In this document: in pieces, positions 1 through 8,716 of the stretch | How the letters are laid out: each line of letters begins with the position of its first letter | Numbering within the stretch: position 1 is the first letter of the stretch | NCBI RefSeq assembly: GCF_000472545.1 | Contig: NZ_AWZV01000016.1 | Coordinates: 104,764 to 168,763, forward strand | Direction of reading: 5' to 3' | Origin: Burkholderia sp. WSM2232 | GTDB taxonomy: Bacteria; Pseudomonadota; Gammaproteobacteria; Burkholderiales; Burkholderiaceae | Length of the DNA: 64,000 bases | Made by a program: the position numbers and the translations under genes | The notes under the pieces: model-generated | Told to the model about the DNA's origin: nothing | The model's input: the letters and a program-made list of their open reading frames with translations, nothing else | The model's database searches: none

Positions 1-130
1 CGTGCCTGTGCAAGGGGTCCCATCGCCAAAAATGGGATAATGCCTGTTCACCGCCTCGCGTCTCGTACACGCCGGGCGATTCGACTCTTCGGCCGGCGCC
101 TCGCGCGCGGCCACAATCGCGAGAAATACG

Positions 131-1054
131 ATGATCTACAGCATGACTGGCTATGCGAGCGCGACACGCGAACTCGTCGCGGCCTCGGGCACGGGCGGCG
201 TGAGCGTGTCGGTCGAACTGCGCACGGTGAACTCGCGCTTTCTGGACCTGAACTTCCGCATGCCCGAAGACGTGCGCGTGTGCGAACCGACCTTGCGCGA
301 AATGCTGATGAACAAGCTCTCGCGCGGCAAGGTGGATATTCGTATCAATCTGCAGCGCAGCGAACAGACAGCGAACGCGGGCTCGATCAATCATGAAGCG
401 CTGACTCAGCTCGCGCTGCTCGAGCGCACGGTGCTCGCGACGTTTCCGGAAGCCGGCCGTCTGCGCTCCGGCGAAATTCTGCGCTGGCCCGGTGTGCTCG
501 CCGAAACCGGCATCGCGCCCGATGAGTTGCGCGACGCGGTGCTCGCGTGCGGCAAGCAGGCCATTGCCGACCTGATCGACGTGCGTGCGCGCGAAGGCGC
601 ACAGCTTGCGAACATGCTGCTTGCCAACGTGACCGAGATGGAAGCGATCGTCACGAAGATCACGCCGCTCGTGCCGGAACTTATCGCGAAGCATCAGCAG
701 AAGATTGTCGAACGTTTGCAGGAAGCGCTCGGCATTGCCGCGCCGGACACAGCCGCGACCATCGTGTCGCGCGAAGAGATCAACGAGCGGATCCGCCAGG
801 AAGTGACGATGTACGGCATCCGCATCGACATCGCCGAGGAGTTGTCGCGCCTTACGGCTCACCTGAACGAAACCCGTCACGTGATCCAGAAGGGCGGCAA
901 GGTCGGCAAGCGCCTCGACTTCATGATGCAGGAGCTCAATCGCGAGGCGAACACGCTTGGTTCGAAGGCGGCGGCGAAGGAACTGGCGGATTCGTCGATG
1001 ACGCTGAAGCTGCTCATCGAACAGATGCGCGAGCAGGTACAGAATCTGGAATAA
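131..1054 (+). CDS. yicC: YicC family endoribonuclease
   Basis: A 307-residue protein that begins MIYSMTGYA, the usual YicC opening, and runs through a YicC-like N-terminal domain into a DUF1732 C-terminal domain (roughly residues 220-307, with FMMQELNREANTLGSKA near 275). The family is associated with stationary-phase fitness, and E. coli YicC has been described as an endoribonuclease acting on small RNAs. Activity here is inferred from family membership only. The length is normal. It is followed after 18 bases by gmk, matching the yicC-gmk-rpoZ-spoT block of Burkholderiales. A weak 5-bp hairpin and a GATAAT box lie at 19-41 upstream, but no convincing -35 accompanies the box. Confidence 0.93.
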   Translation: MIYSMTGYASATRELVAASGTGGVSVSVELRTVNSRFLDLNFRMPEDVRVCEPTLREMLMNKLSRGKVDIRINLQRSEQTANAGSINHEALTQLALLERTVLATFPEAGRLRSGEILRWPGVLAETGIAPDELRDAVLACGKQAIADLIDVRAREGAQLANMLLANVTEMEAIVTKITPLVPELIAKHQQKIVERLQEALGIAAPDTAATIVSREEINERIRQEVTMYGIRIDIAEELSRLTAHLNETRHVIQKGGKVGKRLDFMMQELNREANTLGSKAAAKELADSSMTLKLLIEQMREQVQNLE

Positions 1055-1072
1055 AGGCTGGAGCATCAGAAC

Positions 1073-1756
1073 ATGACCGATCACCACACACGCGAAAGCG
1101 GCGCGCCGCGCAACCCGTATGCCGGCGCTTATCCCGGCAACCTTTTCATGGTCGTCGCGCCTTCGGGCGCCGGCAAGTCGACGCTCGTGAACGCGCTACT
1201 CGCGAGCGACGACGCGATCCGTCTGTCGATCTCGTACACGACGCGCCCGCCGCGTCCCAAGGAGCAGGACGGCGAGCACTATCACTTCACCACGGTCGAC
1301 GACTTCATGAAGCGGCACGACGCGGGCGAGTTTCTCGAAAGCGCGGAAGTGCATGGCAACTACTACGGCACGTCGCGCGTGTGGATCGAGGAGCAGATGA
1401 AAAGCGGCCATGACGTGCTGCTCGAAATCGACTGGCAGGGCGCGCAGCAGGTGAAGAAGCAGTTTCATAACGCGGTCGAGATTTTCATCCTGCCGCCGTC
1501 GCTCGAAGCGCTCGAAGAGCGCCTGAAAAAACGCGGCCAGGACGAGCCGAACGTCATCACTCGGCGCCTGCTCGCGGCCGGCAGCGAGATGGCGCACGCA
1601 GCCGAAGCGGAGTACGTGGTGATCAACGAGAATTTCGATCGCGCGCTCGGCGAACTGCAGTGTCTTGTGGCCGCGACGCGCTCGCGCTTCGCCTCGCAAT
1701 ACGCGCGTCATACGCAGCTTTTCGTGCAGCTCGGCATTCACCTCCCGCACCCTTGA
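1073..1756 (+). CDS. gmk: guanylate kinase
   Basis: Phosphorylates GMP to GDP with ATP in the cytoplasm, feeding GTP and ppGpp pools. The P-loop SGAGKST lies near residue 32, followed by the GMP-binding region SYTTRPPRP, the [11 protein letters not shown] segment and the C-terminal lid helices. The 227-residue length includes about 25 extra N-terminal residues before [14 protein letters not shown], which is common in Burkholderia. It sits 18 bases after yicC and upstream of rpoZ and spoT, a conserved arrangement linking GMP supply with the stringent response. Confidence 0.97.
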   Translation: MTDHHTRESGAPRNPYAGAYPGNLFMVVAPSGAGKSTLVNALLASDDAIRLSISYTTRPPRPKEQDGEHYHFTTVDDFMKRHDAGEFLESAEVHGNYYGTSRVWIEEQMKSGHDVLLEIDWQGAQQVKKQFHNAVEIFILPPSLEALEERLKKRGQDEPNVITRRLLAAGSEMAHAAEAEYVVINENFDRALGELQCLVAATRSRFASQYARHTQLFVQLGIHLPHP

Positions 1757-1816
1757 GCGCGGCGGCGATTCGAGCACATAAGGTAGAATAAGCAACATAC
1801 TGAGAAGGAACCCAAC

Positions 1817-2020
1817 ATGGCCCGCATTACCGTCGAAGACTGTCTCAAACAGATCCCGAATCGTTTCGAACTCGCGCTTGCCGCGACTTATCGCGCGCGT
1901 CAGCTCGCTCAAGGCCACACGCCGAAGATCGAAAGCCGCGACAAGCCCACGGTCGTCGCGCTGCGCGAAATCGCTGCCGGCCAGGTCGGTGTCGAAATGC
2001 TGAAGAAGGTGCCGGTTTAA
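1817..2020 (+). CDS. rpoZ: RNA polymerase omega subunit
   Basis: A 67-residue omega subunit that helps assemble the RNA polymerase beta-prime subunit and contributes to one ppGpp-binding site. The N-terminus [10 protein letters not shown] and the following [16 protein letters not shown] helix are diagnostic, and the length matches beta-proteobacterial omegas. An AAGGA ribosome-binding site lies about 7 bases before the ATG. It precedes spoT by about 200 bases, as in many proteobacteria, consistent with coordinated ppGpp signalling. Confidence 0.97.
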
Positions 2021-2226
2021 GGCGCTGCTTTGCGGCACGCTTTCGCCGCATCTGGTGGCTGACCCGGCTACCTCGATTTGCCAGAAGTTGTTGCCAGAAG
2101 TTTTGCCGCAAGTTTTTACTGCATGGTTTTTCCGCACGGGTTTACGGCGATTCCAGCAGTATCTGCTACACCTGATCGTATCAAGCTGCAGACCGGCGTC
2201 CACTCCCAACCGCTACGGAGGCGAAC

Positions 2227-4587
2227 ATGAGTACCACCCCGCCCACCGCCACGGAAGCGGAGCACGACGCCGATTCACCTTCGTCTGCGCGCAAATATAT
2301 CGACGCGGTCCTCGAACAGTCGTTTCGCCATCTGTTCGGGCCGACCGCCACGCCGGAGCAGCCGCGCCGGCATGACGTCGTCTCCATTGCCAAGCTGACC
2401 TCCGCGTTGTCCGGCTATCTGCAGCCGGAAGAAATCAAGGAGGTGAAGGCGGCCTTCCATTTCAGCGACGAAGCCCACCTCGGCCAGTATCGCCAGAGCG
2501 GCGAGCCGTACATCACGCATCCGGTTGCCGTCGCCGAAATCTGCGCCGGCTGGAATCTGGATGGCCAGGCCATCATGGCGGCGCTGTTGCATGACGTAAT
2601 GGAAGACCAGGGCGTGACCAAGGCCGAGCTCGCCGAGCGTTTCGGCGCGAAGGTCGCGGAACTGGTCGACGGCTTGTCGAAGCTCGACAAGATGGAGTTC
2701 CGCAATCGCGAGGAAGCGCAGGCGGAAAACTTCCGCAAGATGCTGCTCGCCATGGCGCGCGACGTCCGCGTGATTCTGGTCAAGCTCGCAGACAGGCTGC
2801 ACAACATGCGCACGCTCGGCGCGGTGCCGCCGGAAAAGCGCCGCCGCGTGGCGCGCGAAACACTCGACATTTACGCGCCGATTGCCCACCGGCTCGGCCT
2901 GAACAATACGTATCGCGAGTTGCAGGACCTGAGCTTCGCGAACTTCAACCCGCACCGGTACGCCACGCTCGAGAAAGCCGTCAAGGCCGCGCGCGGCAAC
3001 CGGCGCGAAGTAGTCGGCAAGATTCTGGAGTCGGTGCAGCGCGCGATTGCCGACGCGAAGATCGACGCCGAAGTGACCGGCCGCGAGAAAACCATCTTCA
3101 GCATCTACAAGAAGATGCGCGACAAGCAGTTGTCGTTCTCGCAGGTGCTTGACGTGTACGGTTTTCGCGTGGTGGTCGACAGCGCGCTCGAGTGCTACAC
3201 GTGCATTGGCGCGCTGCATGCGCTCTATAAGCCGGTGCCCGGCAAGTTCAAGGACTACATCGCGATCCCGAAGGTGAACGGCTATCAGTCGCTGCACACC
3301 ACGCTCGTCGGCCCGTTCGGCGCGCCGATCGAGTTTCAGGTGCGCACGCGCAAGATGCACGAAATCGCCGAAGCGGGCGTCGCCGCGCACTGGTTGTACA
3401 AGAACGGCAGTGCCGACCTGAACGACGTGCAAAAGCGCGCGCACCAGTGGCTGAAGTCGCTGCTCGACATTCAGAGCGAAGCGGGCGACTCGAGCGAATT
3501 CCTCGAACACGTGAAGATCGACCTGTTCCCGGATGCGGTCTACGTCTTTACGCCGAAGTCGAAAATCATGGCGCTGCCGCGCGGCGCGACGGCACTCGAC
3601 TTCGCTTATTCGATCCACAGCGACCTTGGCAACCAATGTGTCGCGGTGAAGATCAACAACGAACTGCTGCCGCTGCGCACCGAGTTGAAGAGCGGCGACA
3701 TCGTCGAAGTCATCACGGCGCCGTATTCGAAGCCGAACCCCGCGTGGCTCGGCTTTGTGCGCACCGGCAAGGCCCGCTCCGCCATTCGCCATTATCTGAA
3801 GACCATGCGGCTGAACGAGTCGGTTCAGCTTGGCGAGCGTCTGGTCGATCAGGCGTTGAAGGGCTACGGCCTCGCGCTGTCGGATGTCACACCCGAGGCT
3901 TGGGAAAAGCTCGTGCAGTGGACGGGCAACAAGAACGGCCAGGAAATCTTCGCGGACATTGGTCTTGGCCGGCGTGTCGCGGCGGTCATGGCCAAACGCA
4001 TTGAAGTGCTGATGAGCGGCCGCGATGCGGACGACGACGGCTCGCGTTCGGATGCGGGCTCGGCGCCGCATGCGCCGCCGGTTGTGATTACCGGCACGGA
4101 AGGCATGTCGGTGCAGCTGTCGGCCTGCTGCCGCCCGATTCCGGGCGACGACATCATGGGCTATATCGGCATTGGCCTCGGCATGGCGATCCACACCACC
4201 GACTGCCGCGTCGCGCAGCGCATTCACCGGCGCGATCCCGCACGCTGGATCGACGTTGCGTGGGCGCCGCAGCCGGGGCGTCTGTTCGACGTCGCGGTGA
4301 AGGTGCTGGTCAAGAACACCAAGGGCGTGTTTGCCCGCGTCGCGGCAGACATCACCTCGGCGGACGCGAACATCGTCCACATTGCGATGGACGAAGACCT
4401 CTCGCAGGAATCCACCATCCTGCGCTTCGTGATCCAGGTCAGCGACCGGGTGCATCTGGCCAACGTCATGCGTCGCGTGCGTACGAATCTGGACGTGATG
4501 CGTATTGCGCGCGAACGGCCGAGCGACGACGGGCATCATCGGCATGACGGTGGCATGCGGATCGAGCGGGAACGGGCGGATTACTGA
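2227..4587 (+). CDS. spoT: bifunctional (p)ppGpp synthetase/hydrolase SpoT
   Basis: Makes and degrades the alarmone (p)ppGpp. The 786-residue protein has all expected modules. An HD hydrolase domain carries the intact HDVMED motif (His122-Asp123), so hydrolysis should be active. A RelA-type synthetase domain holds YGFRVVVDS and EFQVRT. TGS, helical/zinc-finger and C-terminal ACT domains follow. Intact HD residues favour the bifunctional SpoT/Rel type over RelA. It lies downstream of rpoZ after a 206-base gap with no gene. A large antisense reading frame over the whole gene is a codon-bias shadow. Confidence 0.96.
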   Translation: MSTTPPTATEAEHDADSPSSARKYIDAVLEQSFRHLFGPTATPEQPRRHDVVSIAKLTSALSGYLQPEEIKEVKAAFHFSDEAHLGQYRQSGEPYITHPVAVAEICAGWNLDGQAIMAALLHDVMEDQGVTKAELAERFGAKVAELVDGLSKLDKMEFRNREEAQAENFRKMLLAMARDVRVILVKLADRLHNMRTLGAVPPEKRRRVARETLDIYAPIAHRLGLNNTYRELQDLSFANFNPHRYATLEKAVKAARGNRREVVGKILESVQRAIADAKIDAEVTGREKTIFSIYKKMRDKQLSFSQVLDVYGFRVVVDSALECYTCIGALHALYKPVPGKFKDYIAIPKVNGYQSLHTTLVGPFGAPIEFQVRTRKMHEIAEAGVAAHWLYKNGSADLNDVQKRAHQWLKSLLDIQSEAGDSSEFLEHVKIDLFPDAVYVFTPKSKIMALPRGATALDFAYSIHSDLGNQCVAVKINNELLPLRTELKSGDIVEVITAPYSKPNPAWLGFVRTGKARSAIRHYLKTMRLNESVQLGERLVDQALKGYGLALSDVTPEAWEKLVQWTGNKNGQEIFADIGLGRRVAAVMAKRIEVLMSGRDADDDGSRSDAGSAPHAPPVVITGTEGMSVQLSACCRPIPGDDIMGYIGIGLGMAIHTTDCRVAQRIHRRDPARWIDVAWAPQPGRLFDVAVKVLVKNTKGVFARVAADITSADANIVHIAMDEDLSQESTILRFVIQVSDRVHLANVMRRVRTNLDVMRIARERPSDDGHHRHDGGMRIERERADY

Positions 4588-4681
4588 TTCGCCGCGCTCG
4601 CCTGCTGGGCAAAAGTCGTTTTTTCTGTAGGAACGCACCGGCCACAGGCGAGTCTCACCTGAAAACTCAGGGAGAACGCTG

Positions 4682-5173
4682 ATGAAAGTAGCTGACCTCG
4701 AGGGCCTTGCGCTCGACTATTGGGTGGCCCGCAGCCTGCACGACTTCGTGCGCGAAATCCAGTTCACCGACAGCGGCGAAACCGTATTCATTCGCGGCAA
4801 CGACCGCGGTCGTCCGTGGGACGGCCGATTCACGCCTACAACTTCATGGGAAGCCGCCGCCGTGGTGCTCGAGCGAGCGCGTCGGCTGGAACTGCGCGAG
4901 CGCGACGAACACGGTCCTGCGCATTGCGTCGCAGAATTCGAAGGTGGGCGGGGACCGGTGGAGGGCCGCGCCGACTCGGTGCGTGTCGCGCTCTTGCGGG
5001 CGTTTGTGCAAAGCCGGTTTGGCGATAACGTTGGCGAAATGCTGCACGAGCCGCAGATGCTCGCGGGCGATACGGCGCAGCGCATTGCCGAAGCAACTGC
5101 GGGCAATACTTTTGAAGATGTTCCAAGCCCGGACGGGCATATCGGCGATATTCAGTCCCCGCCGCGGCCGTGA
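4682..5173 (+). CDS. DUF2591/NinX-like hypothetical protein
   Basis: A 163-residue soluble protein whose N-terminus (ADLEGLALDYWVARS, residues 4-18) and later RFTPTTSW segment resemble the phage NinX family (DUF2591), where similar ALDYWVA and PSTDW motifs occur. The C-terminal half, with an RVALLRAFV helix near residue 105, resembles nothing I can name. It starts after a GGGAGAACGCTG ribosome-binding region, 94 bases downstream of spoT, so it may be co-transcribed. No other phage gene is nearby, so this looks like a domesticated chromosomal member. The family assignment rests on short motifs only. Confidence 0.6.
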   Translation: MKVADLEGLALDYWVARSLHDFVREIQFTDSGETVFIRGNDRGRPWDGRFTPTTSWEAAAVVLERARRLELRERDEHGPAHCVAEFEGGRGPVEGRADSVRVALLRAFVQSRFGDNVGEMLHEPQMLAGDTAQRIAEATAGNTFEDVPSPDGHIGDIQSPPRP

Positions 5174-5230
5174 GTGCAAGTGGGGCGGCCACACTGCGCC
5201 GCCGCAGGCAGCCGGCCGAAATGTGCCCGG

Positions 5231-5262
5231 AAAAAACAAAGGGCCTTCCGGTTGGAAGGCCC
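5231..5262 (-). terminator. Rho-independent terminator of tRNA-Arg copy 1
   Basis: On the minus strand GGGCCTTCC pairs with GGAAGGCCC around a 4-base loop and is followed by TTTGTTTTTT. It begins 8 bases after the CCA end of the tRNA gene. Confidence 0.88.
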
Positions 5263-5270
5263 TCTAGAGG

Positions 5271-5347
5271 TGGTGCGGCTGGCAGGATTCGAACCCACGA
5301 CCCCTTGGTTCGTAGCCAAGTACTCTATCCAACTGAGCTACAGCCGC
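5271..5347 (-). tRNA. tRNA-Arg(ACG), copy 1
   Basis: A complete 77-nt cloverleaf on the minus strand. The acceptor GCGGCTG pairs with CAGCCGC. The anticodon stem CTTGG/CCAAG encloses the loop CTACGAA, giving anticodon ACG. The T-arm contains GGTTCGAATC, and the CCA end is encoded. It reads CGU and, if A34 is deaminated to inosine, CGC and CGA. A second identical copy lies 102 bases away. Confidence 0.97.
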
Positions 5348-5417
5348 ACGCGAAACAGGTGATGCAGTTACGCCGTGCTGTTATGCCACCCGACGGCGAA
5401 AACTGGGTAAAACGTAA

Positions 5418-5439
5418 GGGCCTCCCCAGAGGGAGGCCC
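5418..5439 (-). terminator. terminator of tRNA-Arg copy 2
   Basis: GGGCCTCCC pairs with GGGAGGCCC around a 4-base loop on the minus strand. The downstream U-tract is imperfect (TTACGTTTTA). It differs in sequence from the terminator of the other tRNA-Arg copy, so each tRNA gene has its own. Confidence 0.7.
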
Positions 5440-5449
5440 TCGAAATAAA

Positions 5450-5526
5450 TGGTGCGGCTGGCAGGATTCGAACCCACGACCCCTTGGTTCGTAGCCAAGT
5501 ACTCTATCCAACTGAGCTACAGCCGC
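5450..5526 (-). tRNA. tRNA-Arg(ACG), copy 2
   Basis: Identical over all 77 nt to copy 1, with the same loop CTACGAA (anticodon ACG) and encoded CCA. It lies divergent to greB. Translating this region in the plus frame gives the familiar spurious GFEPTTPWF peptide, so the greB start must be downstream of it. Confidence 0.97.
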
Positions 5527-5646
5527 ACGCAGAAACGAGATTATAGCAAAGGTTTCAAAAAAGGGAAGGGTGTAACTGCGATTTGTCTCATTGTCATGAT
5601 CGTGTACCCTAGTGAGGCAGTCGCTTGCTGCAGCTTATGGATCATC

Positions 5647-6216
5647 ATGAACAAGGCCTTTGTCAAAGAGTCGAGTGAAGATAACGACGACGACCTCGAC
5701 GTCGCCCAACCGGACATTCCCGCGGGTACCAAGAACTACATCACGCCGGCGGGCTACCGTCGCATGCGCGACGAACTGCTGCATCTCATCGACGTCGAGC
5801 GGCCCGAAGTCGTCAGGCTCGTGTCGTGGGCCGCGTCAAACGGCGACCGTTCGGAGAACGGCGATTACATTTATGGCAAGCGCCGTCTGCGCGAGATCGA
5901 CCGGCGCATCCGTTTTCTGACCAAGCGGCTGGACCTCGCGGAGGTTGTCGACAGCAGCAAGCAGGAGAACGTAGATCAGGTCTTTTTCGGCGCGACTGTC
6001 GAATATGCAACGGAAGACGGCGAAGAACACACGGTGACAATTGTCGGCATCGACGAAGTGGATCTGGATATCGGCCATGTGAGCTGGATCTCGCCGATCG
6101 CGCGGGCGCTGCTGAAGGCCAAGGTCGGCGATACGGTCACGTTGTACACGCCGGCAGGACCGCAGCCGATCGACATTCTCGACGTCAAGTATCCGCCCGC
6201 TGATAGCGGCGGCTAG
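5647..6216 (+). CDS. greB: transcription elongation factor GreB
   Basis: Stimulates the intrinsic RNA cleavage activity of backtracked RNA polymerase. The 189-residue protein has a ~30-residue acidic leader (ESSEDNDDDLDV), an N-terminal coiled-coil with the acidic tip region (ASNGDRSENGDYIYGK), then the FKBP-like C-terminal domain (VEYATEDGEEHTVTIVG onward). I start at ATG 5647 because the open frame further upstream only translates the tRNA-Arg gene. SENGDYIYGK is the typical GreB signature, and GreA differs here. It closes the rpoZ-spoT-greB block. Confidence 0.95.
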   Translation: MNKAFVKESSEDNDDDLDVAQPDIPAGTKNYITPAGYRRMRDELLHLIDVERPEVVRLVSWAASNGDRSENGDYIYGKRRLREIDRRIRFLTKRLDLAEVVDSSKQENVDQVFFGATVEYATEDGEEHTVTIVGIDEVDLDIGHVSWISPIARALLKAKVGDTVTLYTPAGPQPIDILDVKYPPADSGG

Positions 6217-6246
6217 TTATCTCTGCGCTGAGTGTCTCGCTTCGCG

Positions 6247-6263
6247 GGCCGGCTGTGCCGGCC
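6247..6263 (+). terminator. possible greB terminator
   Basis: GGCCGGC and GCCGGCC pair around a TGT loop, extendable by a further CGC/GCG. The following ACTTTAG is a poor U-tract, so this is a weak or Rho-assisted terminator at best. Confidence 0.4.
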
Positions 6264-6302
6264 GCGACTTTAGCGCGTTGTCAAAGGGCAAAATCAACGG
6301 AC

Positions 6303-6327
6303 AAAAAAAGGCGCCGCAAGCGGCGCC
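6303..6327 (-). terminator. porin terminator
   Basis: On the minus strand GGCGCCGC pairs with GCGGCGCC around a two-base loop and is followed by seven T. It lies 28 bases past the porin stop codon. Confidence 0.9.
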
Positions 6328-6355
6328 TTCCGTGTTGCCTGTGTTGCCAGCTGCT

Positions 6356-7501
6356 TTAGAAGCGGTGACGCAGACCTGCCGTGACCGCAACCTGCTTGTT
6401 GTTGCTCGAAGCAGCCAGACCGTTGATGTCCGCGCCAACGATCGCGTTTTCGTTGACTTGCTGGTATTCGCCTTGCAAATAAACATCCGTGCGCTTGGAC
6501 AATGCGTACGCCGTTTGCAGGTTGAACTGGTTCCAGTGCGGACGGGTGCCGGCGAGGCTTGCGCGCGTGTACGTGTACGAACCGGCGATGCTGACAGCCG
6601 GCGTCAGAGCGTAACGTGCGTTCGCTTCGAAGTTCTGGAAGTGTGCGCTGCCGCCACCGAACGCGATGCCGCCCGTCTGACCCGACGCGCCTGCGCCGAT
6701 GCCTGCAAGACCCGACAGATTGGTTTGCGAGTAGACGAGGCCGACGGTTGCCGGGCCGAACGCGTAGTTCGCGCCTGCGCCCCAGGTTTGCTGACGCGCA
6801 GCGAAGAAGGTGTTGTCGCTCGACACCGCACCGCCCGAGTTAAACGCTGCAGCCGCGCCCGTCGCGCCGTTGCTGTTCAATTGCAGGTAAGCCGCGCCGA
6901 CGTTCAGGCCGCCCCAGTTGTACGACGCGCCCGCGCTGTAGGCGCGGTTGTTGGCGAAGCCGTCTGCCTGGTTCGAGAAGCCGTACATGCCGCCGAACTT
7001 CAGGCCGCCGTAGTTCGCGCTCGTGTACTTGACGGAGTTGTTGACGCGGAACGAGTTGTTCAGGTTGTCGTTGTCGAACGGGTGGGCGAATTGGGTGCCG
7101 CCGTATTGCGTGCCGGTCAATGCGAGCGGGCCGACGAAGTCGACCATGCTGTCGTATTGACGGCCGAGCGTAACCGCGCCGAACTGGGTGCTCGACAGGC
7201 CGACGAACGCCTGACGGCCGAACTCGCGACCGCCTTGCTTGAGCGAACCGTCATTGATGCCGAAGCCGTTTTCCAACGTGAAAATTGCCTTCAGGCCGCC
7301 GCCGAGGTCCTCAGCGCCGCGCAAGCCCCAACGGCTGCCGTTCACCGAGCCGCTCGTTTGCTGCCAGTTGCTGTGACCGTGCTGGTTGTTGGTGTAAGTG
7401 ATGCCGGCGTCGATCAAGCCGTACAGGGTGACGCTGCTTTGTGCGTGCGCCGCCGTTGCAAAAACGCCCGTCAGGGCCGCGACCATGAGAGTCTTTTTCA
7501 T
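6356..7501 (-). CDS. OmpC-like Gram-negative porin
   Basis: An outer-membrane trimeric diffusion porin of 381 residues. It has a signal peptide (MKKTLMVAALTGVFATAAHA, cleaved after residue 20) and a mature N-terminus QSSVTLYGLIDAG typical of beta-proteobacterial porins. The loop-3 PEFGG-type constriction is not obvious, but GREFGRQAFVGL and TLGRQYDS are present. The C-terminus GLRHRF ends in the Phe needed for BAM recognition. A GGAG ribosome-binding site precedes the ATG. It is monocistronic, with its own terminator. Pore selectivity cannot be read from the sequence. Confidence 0.95.
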   Translation of the reverse strand: MKKTLMVAALTGVFATAAHAQSSVTLYGLIDAGITYTNNQHGHSNWQQTSGSVNGSRWGLRGAEDLGGGLKAIFTLENGFGINDGSLKQGGREFGRQAFVGLSSTQFGAVTLGRQYDSMVDFVGPLALTGTQYGGTQFAHPFDNDNLNNSFRVNNSVKYTSANYGGLKFGGMYGFSNQADGFANNRAYSAGASYNWGGLNVGAAYLQLNSNGATGAAAAFNSGGAVSSDNTFFAARQQTWGAGANYAFGPATVGLVYSQTNLSGLAGIGAGASGQTGGIAFGGGSAHFQNFEANARYALTPAVSIAGSYTYTRASLAGTRPHWNQFNLQTAYALSKRTDVYLQGEYQQVNENAIVGADINGLAASSNNKQVAVTAGLRHRF

Positions 7502-7897
7502 CTTGTTACTCCGAAAGCGAGAATTGGCAGTGAATCCTGCTTCAGAAAACCTTCACGCGTCCGCTGCGAGAAGCGAATCCGCGGGAAGTGCGCAATAGAC
7601 TGCGCTGTTTTCCGGTTACGCAAAGTGTAGAGATAGCGTTCGCGGAATGGGCATTTCGATTTTTGCAATAAAGTATTCCGCTGTTTGAAACGATAGCCGA
7701 ATGGCTGAAAGCCCCGCCAGTCAATGGATCCGGCGTGCCAGTGCGCATCTGGAAGGAGTGTCAACGAACCGCGTTGCGAATTTACGACGCGAATTCGATG
7801 CGAAAAAGCAACAGGTATTGGTTGATGGAGCTATTGTTGTTAATCGCGCAACAGAGGATTGTTATTCGTGCAAACAATCGAATTGAGAATCCGGAGT
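7502..7897. other. gene-free porin upstream region
   Basis: About 400 bases without a convincing gene. Base composition is more AT-rich than the surroundings, as expected for the porin promoter (minus strand), but no clear -35/-10 pair stands out. The short plus frame at 7701-7886 lacks a ribosome-binding site and codon bias, so I do not call it. Confidence 0.5.
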
Positions 7898-7903
7898 TAT
7901 ACT
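7898..7903 (+). promoter_or_regulatory. possible -10 element for the candidate sRNA
   Basis: TATACT is a good sigma-70 -10 box positioned to start transcription near 7910. The expected -35 region (about 7875-7880) has a poor match, so an activator or another sigma factor might be needed. Confidence 0.4.
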
Positions 7904-7909
7904 GACAGT

Positions 7910-7993
7910 TCTGCTTTCCGAAGCGGACTTTTTCGTTGACGAAAAAGATCTCCAAACCTTTGTCAGCGCGACCTTCCAGTCGCGCTTTTTTTT
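7910..7993 (+). ncRNA. candidate trans-acting small RNA
   Basis: An 84-nt stretch with three consecutive hairpins. The first is CTGCTT/AAGCGG around a UCCG tetraloop (7911-7926). The second is CTTTTTCG/CGAAAAAG around UUGA (7928-7947). The third is a 7-bp terminator stem followed by eight T (7966-7993). A single-stranded AUCUCCAAACCUUUGUCA segment between hairpins two and three carries an anti-Shine-Dalgarno-like UCUCC. There is no open frame. A TATACT box sits at the right distance upstream. It lies between two minus-strand genes, so it is not their leader. I cannot match it to a named sRNA family. Confidence 0.5.
7966..7993 (+). terminator. strong Rho-independent terminator
   Basis: GCGCGAC pairs with GTCGCGC around a 6-base loop and is followed directly by eight T. 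No protein gene on this strand ends nearby, which is the main argument for a small RNA upstream. Confidence 0.88.
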
Positions 7994-8035
7994 CGTCCAG
8001 GGATTCAAGCGCCCTGCAGCGGGGCAGGGCGAAGA

Positions 8036-8290
8036 TCAGTTGGCCGACGCGGCCCGGTTTGCGTTCCACCACTCGTTCGCGGTGGGGGCGCTCCAGTCTT
8101 CTATGACGTAGCGGCGAGCGTCCATGGGCGAGGAAAGCAGATTCTGCCAGTGATCGCCGTGCCAGACGACATCAAATTCGAGGGCGGACGTGTCAGAGCC
8201 GGCGCGCAAGGTGCCGGGCGTCTCCGATTGCGTTTGAGCAAAATGAGGAAGGAGGCCGGAGAGCAGGCGGCGGATATGGGGGAACTGCAT
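8036..8290 (-). CDS. 84-residue hypothetical protein
   Basis: A small soluble protein beginning MQFPHIRRLL. I chose this Met because GGGAG lies 5-9 bases upstream on the minus strand. A longer frame reaching 8434 has no such signal. The middle (ALEFDVVWHGDHWQNLL) and end (EDWSAPTANEWWNANRA) are Trp-rich and well balanced in composition, unlike random shadow frames. I do not recognise a domain. It is convergent with the candidate sRNA and divergent from the cold-shock gene. Confidence 0.6.
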   Translation of the reverse strand: MQFPHIRRLLSGLLPHFAQTQSETPGTLRAGSDTSALEFDVVWHGDHWQNLLSSPMDARRYVIEDWSAPTANEWWNANRAASAN

Positions 8291-8557
8291 GTCAATCTCC
8301 CGAGGCGCATTAACTGCTAATGCTGGTTCATGATGCGATTCGATAGTCTGGACAGGCAACCCGGATAAACACTTACCAAAGTCACAAACCGTTACAAATG
8401 TGCGCGGGTAGCTGGAAGTTTTTCCCGAATTCAATCAATTCTGCTGTTTTAGAAGTAGAATTGACTTGCGCAAAAGCACTGAAACGCCCGCCATTTCCGC
8501 CACCCGGCTAATTTTTCGCTTATTCAATTCCGTGCATAAGGCTGATTAAAAATTCAC

Positions 8558-8587
8558 TTGACGGTGATTCGCCGCGCCCCTTATAAC
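8558..8587 (+). promoter_or_regulatory. sigma-70 promoter of the cold-shock gene
   Basis: TTGACG (8558-8563) and TATAAC (8582-8587) are separated by 18 bases. Transcription would start near 8594, giving an untranslated leader of about 120 bases. This is typical of csp genes, whose leaders fold differently in the cold. Confidence 0.65.
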
Positions 8588-8716
8588 GACAAGGCTGATT
8601 TCAAGAGCCGCTCCGGGTGCGCAATGCCGAGGGATATTCCTTATGGATAAGCTGGCAAAAGATTGAGGCGTTGAGGGCATTGCCCGATTTGATAATTCGT
8701 TGAGGGAAACTGGAAA

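Noticed and set aside
2275..4638. 787-codon open frame antisense to spoT
   Set aside because: High GC at third positions keeps the opposite strand open. It has an Arg/His-rich composition, no ribosome-binding site and no domain.
5449..5646. N-terminal extension of greB containing a GFEPTTPWF peptide
   Set aside because: This is the plus-strand translation of the tRNA-Arg gene, a known annotation artefact.
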